Of a DNA stretch of 64,000 nucleotides, positions 63,203 to 64,000 are shown piece by piece (the stretch's first letter is position 1; the number at the start of each line of letters is the position of its first letter). A program made the position numbers and the translations under genes. Below the pieces are notes generated by a model. The model was not told the origin of the DNA. It saw nothing but the letters and a program-made list of their open reading frames with translations, and did no database searches. The stretch is from assembly GCA_949825025.1 (NCBI GenBank), contig OX463787.1, positions 19,377,482-19,441,481 on the forward strand, written 5' to 3'. This DNA is from Siphlonurus alternatus (taxonomy: Eukaryota > Arthropoda > Insecta > Ephemeroptera > Siphlonuridae).

Positions 63203-63527
63203 GGACAACATACATGAAAAAATTTTATTGCAGAAATGAATAGATGGTACGAAATTATGCTACTCTGAATTTTTTCAGATTTTTTTGAAACCCGGAACTA
63301 TTTTTAAATAATTATTGAAGTCCTGTGATTTCAGTTGGCACCCCTGCAGCCTTAATAAAAAGGATAGAGACTGGACGCCTATTGACGCCTCCAGGGGGCG
63401 TGGCCGCTCTTTCAATAATTATTTAAAAATAGTTCTGGGTTTCAAAAAAATGTAAAAGAATCTAGAGTGGCATAATTTGGTACCCTCTATTCATTTCTGC
63501 AATAAAAAATTTTCATGTATGTTGTCC
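63203..63527. mobile_element. MITE, GGACAACATACATG family (copy 5), 25 bp after the stop codon
   Basis: Ends GGACAACATACATGAAAAA and TTTTCATGTATGTTGTCC, AT on both sides. It contains AATAAA at 63,354-63,359 and 63,501-63,506, the first such signals after the lectin gene's TAG. Confidence 0.92.
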
Positions 63528-63750
63528 ATTATCGATATTTTAATTTTTGGCCAATATATCGATAGTGTCGGGTACTTTTCAAAGGCGATAACTATCGGGT
63601 AACCGATACTTTTTTGTGAGTATCGTTGGACTATATTTTCTTCAACATTTAGCATTCATGATGGCTCTATTTACCATGGTGCAGTCACGATCGCCTATTT
63701 TCAAATTTTGCGCGTTTACTGTTCCACTTTTTATCCAATCACCGGGCGTA
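63528..63750. other. Downstream flank, no gene seen
   Basis: Several TATCGATA-like motifs between 63,530 and 63,630 (ATTATCGATATTTT, ATATCGATAGTGTCGG, ATAACTATCGGGTAACC). No coding sequence. Confidence 0.4.
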
Positions 63751-63759
63751 ATTGCGAAT

Positions 63760-64000
63760 CACGGATAAAATACCCTTTGATAAAATACCCTCGGATATAA
63801 TACCCAGACAAAATACCCTAGGACAAAATACCCTTGGACAAAATACCCTCGGACAATTAACCCTTGGACAAAATACCCTTAGACAATTAACCCTTGGACA
63901 AAATACCCTTAGACAATTAACCCTTGGACAAAATACCCTGGGATAAAATACCCTTGGACAAAATACCCTTGGACAAAATACCCTTGGACAATTTACCCAC
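63760..64000. repeat. 15-bp minisatellite running off the window
   Basis: About 15-16 units of GGACAAAATACCCTT, alternating with the variant GGACAATTAACCCTT; earlier units are more degenerate. The Gln-Asn-Thr-Leu-Gly frame on it is an artefact. Confidence 0.93.

Noticed and set aside
63752..64000. CRISPR-like array or a Gln-Asn-Thr-Leu-Gly protein
   Set aside because: Units are directly tandem with no spacers, in a eukaryotic context; the frame is an artefact of a 15-bp unit.

Overview
The window is invertebrate nuclear DNA, most probably from an arthropod and perhaps a crustacean. The grounds are spliced genes with GT/AG introns, roughly 30% GC by eye, long (TA)n, (CT)n and (GA)n runs, a secreted serine-protease homologue joined to a C-type lectin domain, and a dense load of LINEs, SINEs, foldback elements and MITEs. 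No species can be named from the sequence alone.

Three cellular-type genes can be read exon by exon. (1) Minus strand, about 0.07-3.84 kb: a MULE-transposase/SWIM-zinc-finger gene with matching splice phases but two in-frame stops. (2) Minus strand, 21.5-24.0 kb: four consecutive phase-compatible exons of a SMYD4-like split-SET/MYND methyltransferase; both gene ends are not found. (3) Plus strand, 35.1-63.2 kb: nine phase-compatible exons give a 395-residue secreted protein with a signal peptide, a catalytically dead trypsin-like domain (His57 to Ser, Ser195 to Leu, no activation site) and a C-terminal C-type lectin domain. This third gene is the most interesting item here.

Mobile DNA fills most of the rest. 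Seven LINE segments carry reverse-transcriptase sequence. Two jockey/CR1-group copies (13.9-15.5 and 28.4-30.4 kb) and one Tx1/L1-like copy (55.3-57.8 kb, antisense inside the lectin gene) have long open RT frames; the other four are 5'-truncated or decayed. Around 12.4-16.8 kb a LINE sits inside a TTAA-flanked element, which sits inside a hAT-like element with an 8-bp target duplication, which split a foldback element. SINEs include four copies with a 5S rRNA-like head and others with tRNA-like heads. Several palindromic MITE families recur; two related ones (ends GGAGTATCGACC and GGACAACATACATG) share a core with TGACGTCA-like sites. One MITE supplies the only AATAAA signals seen just after the lectin gene's stop codon.

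Layout: 0-4 kb MULE gene; 4.7-7.4 kb GC-rich element split by a LINE; 7.9-12.4 kb minisatellite foldback, MITEs and a LINE end; 12.4-17.5 kb nested transposons; 17.8-19.3 kb hAT-like element; 19.8-20.8 kb short tandem repeats; 21.5-24 kb SMYD4-like gene; 24.4-34.9 kb SINEs, microsatellites and LINEs; 35.1-63.2 kb pseudoprotease-lectin gene with element-filled introns; 63.2-64 kb MITE and a 15-bp minisatellite running off the end.
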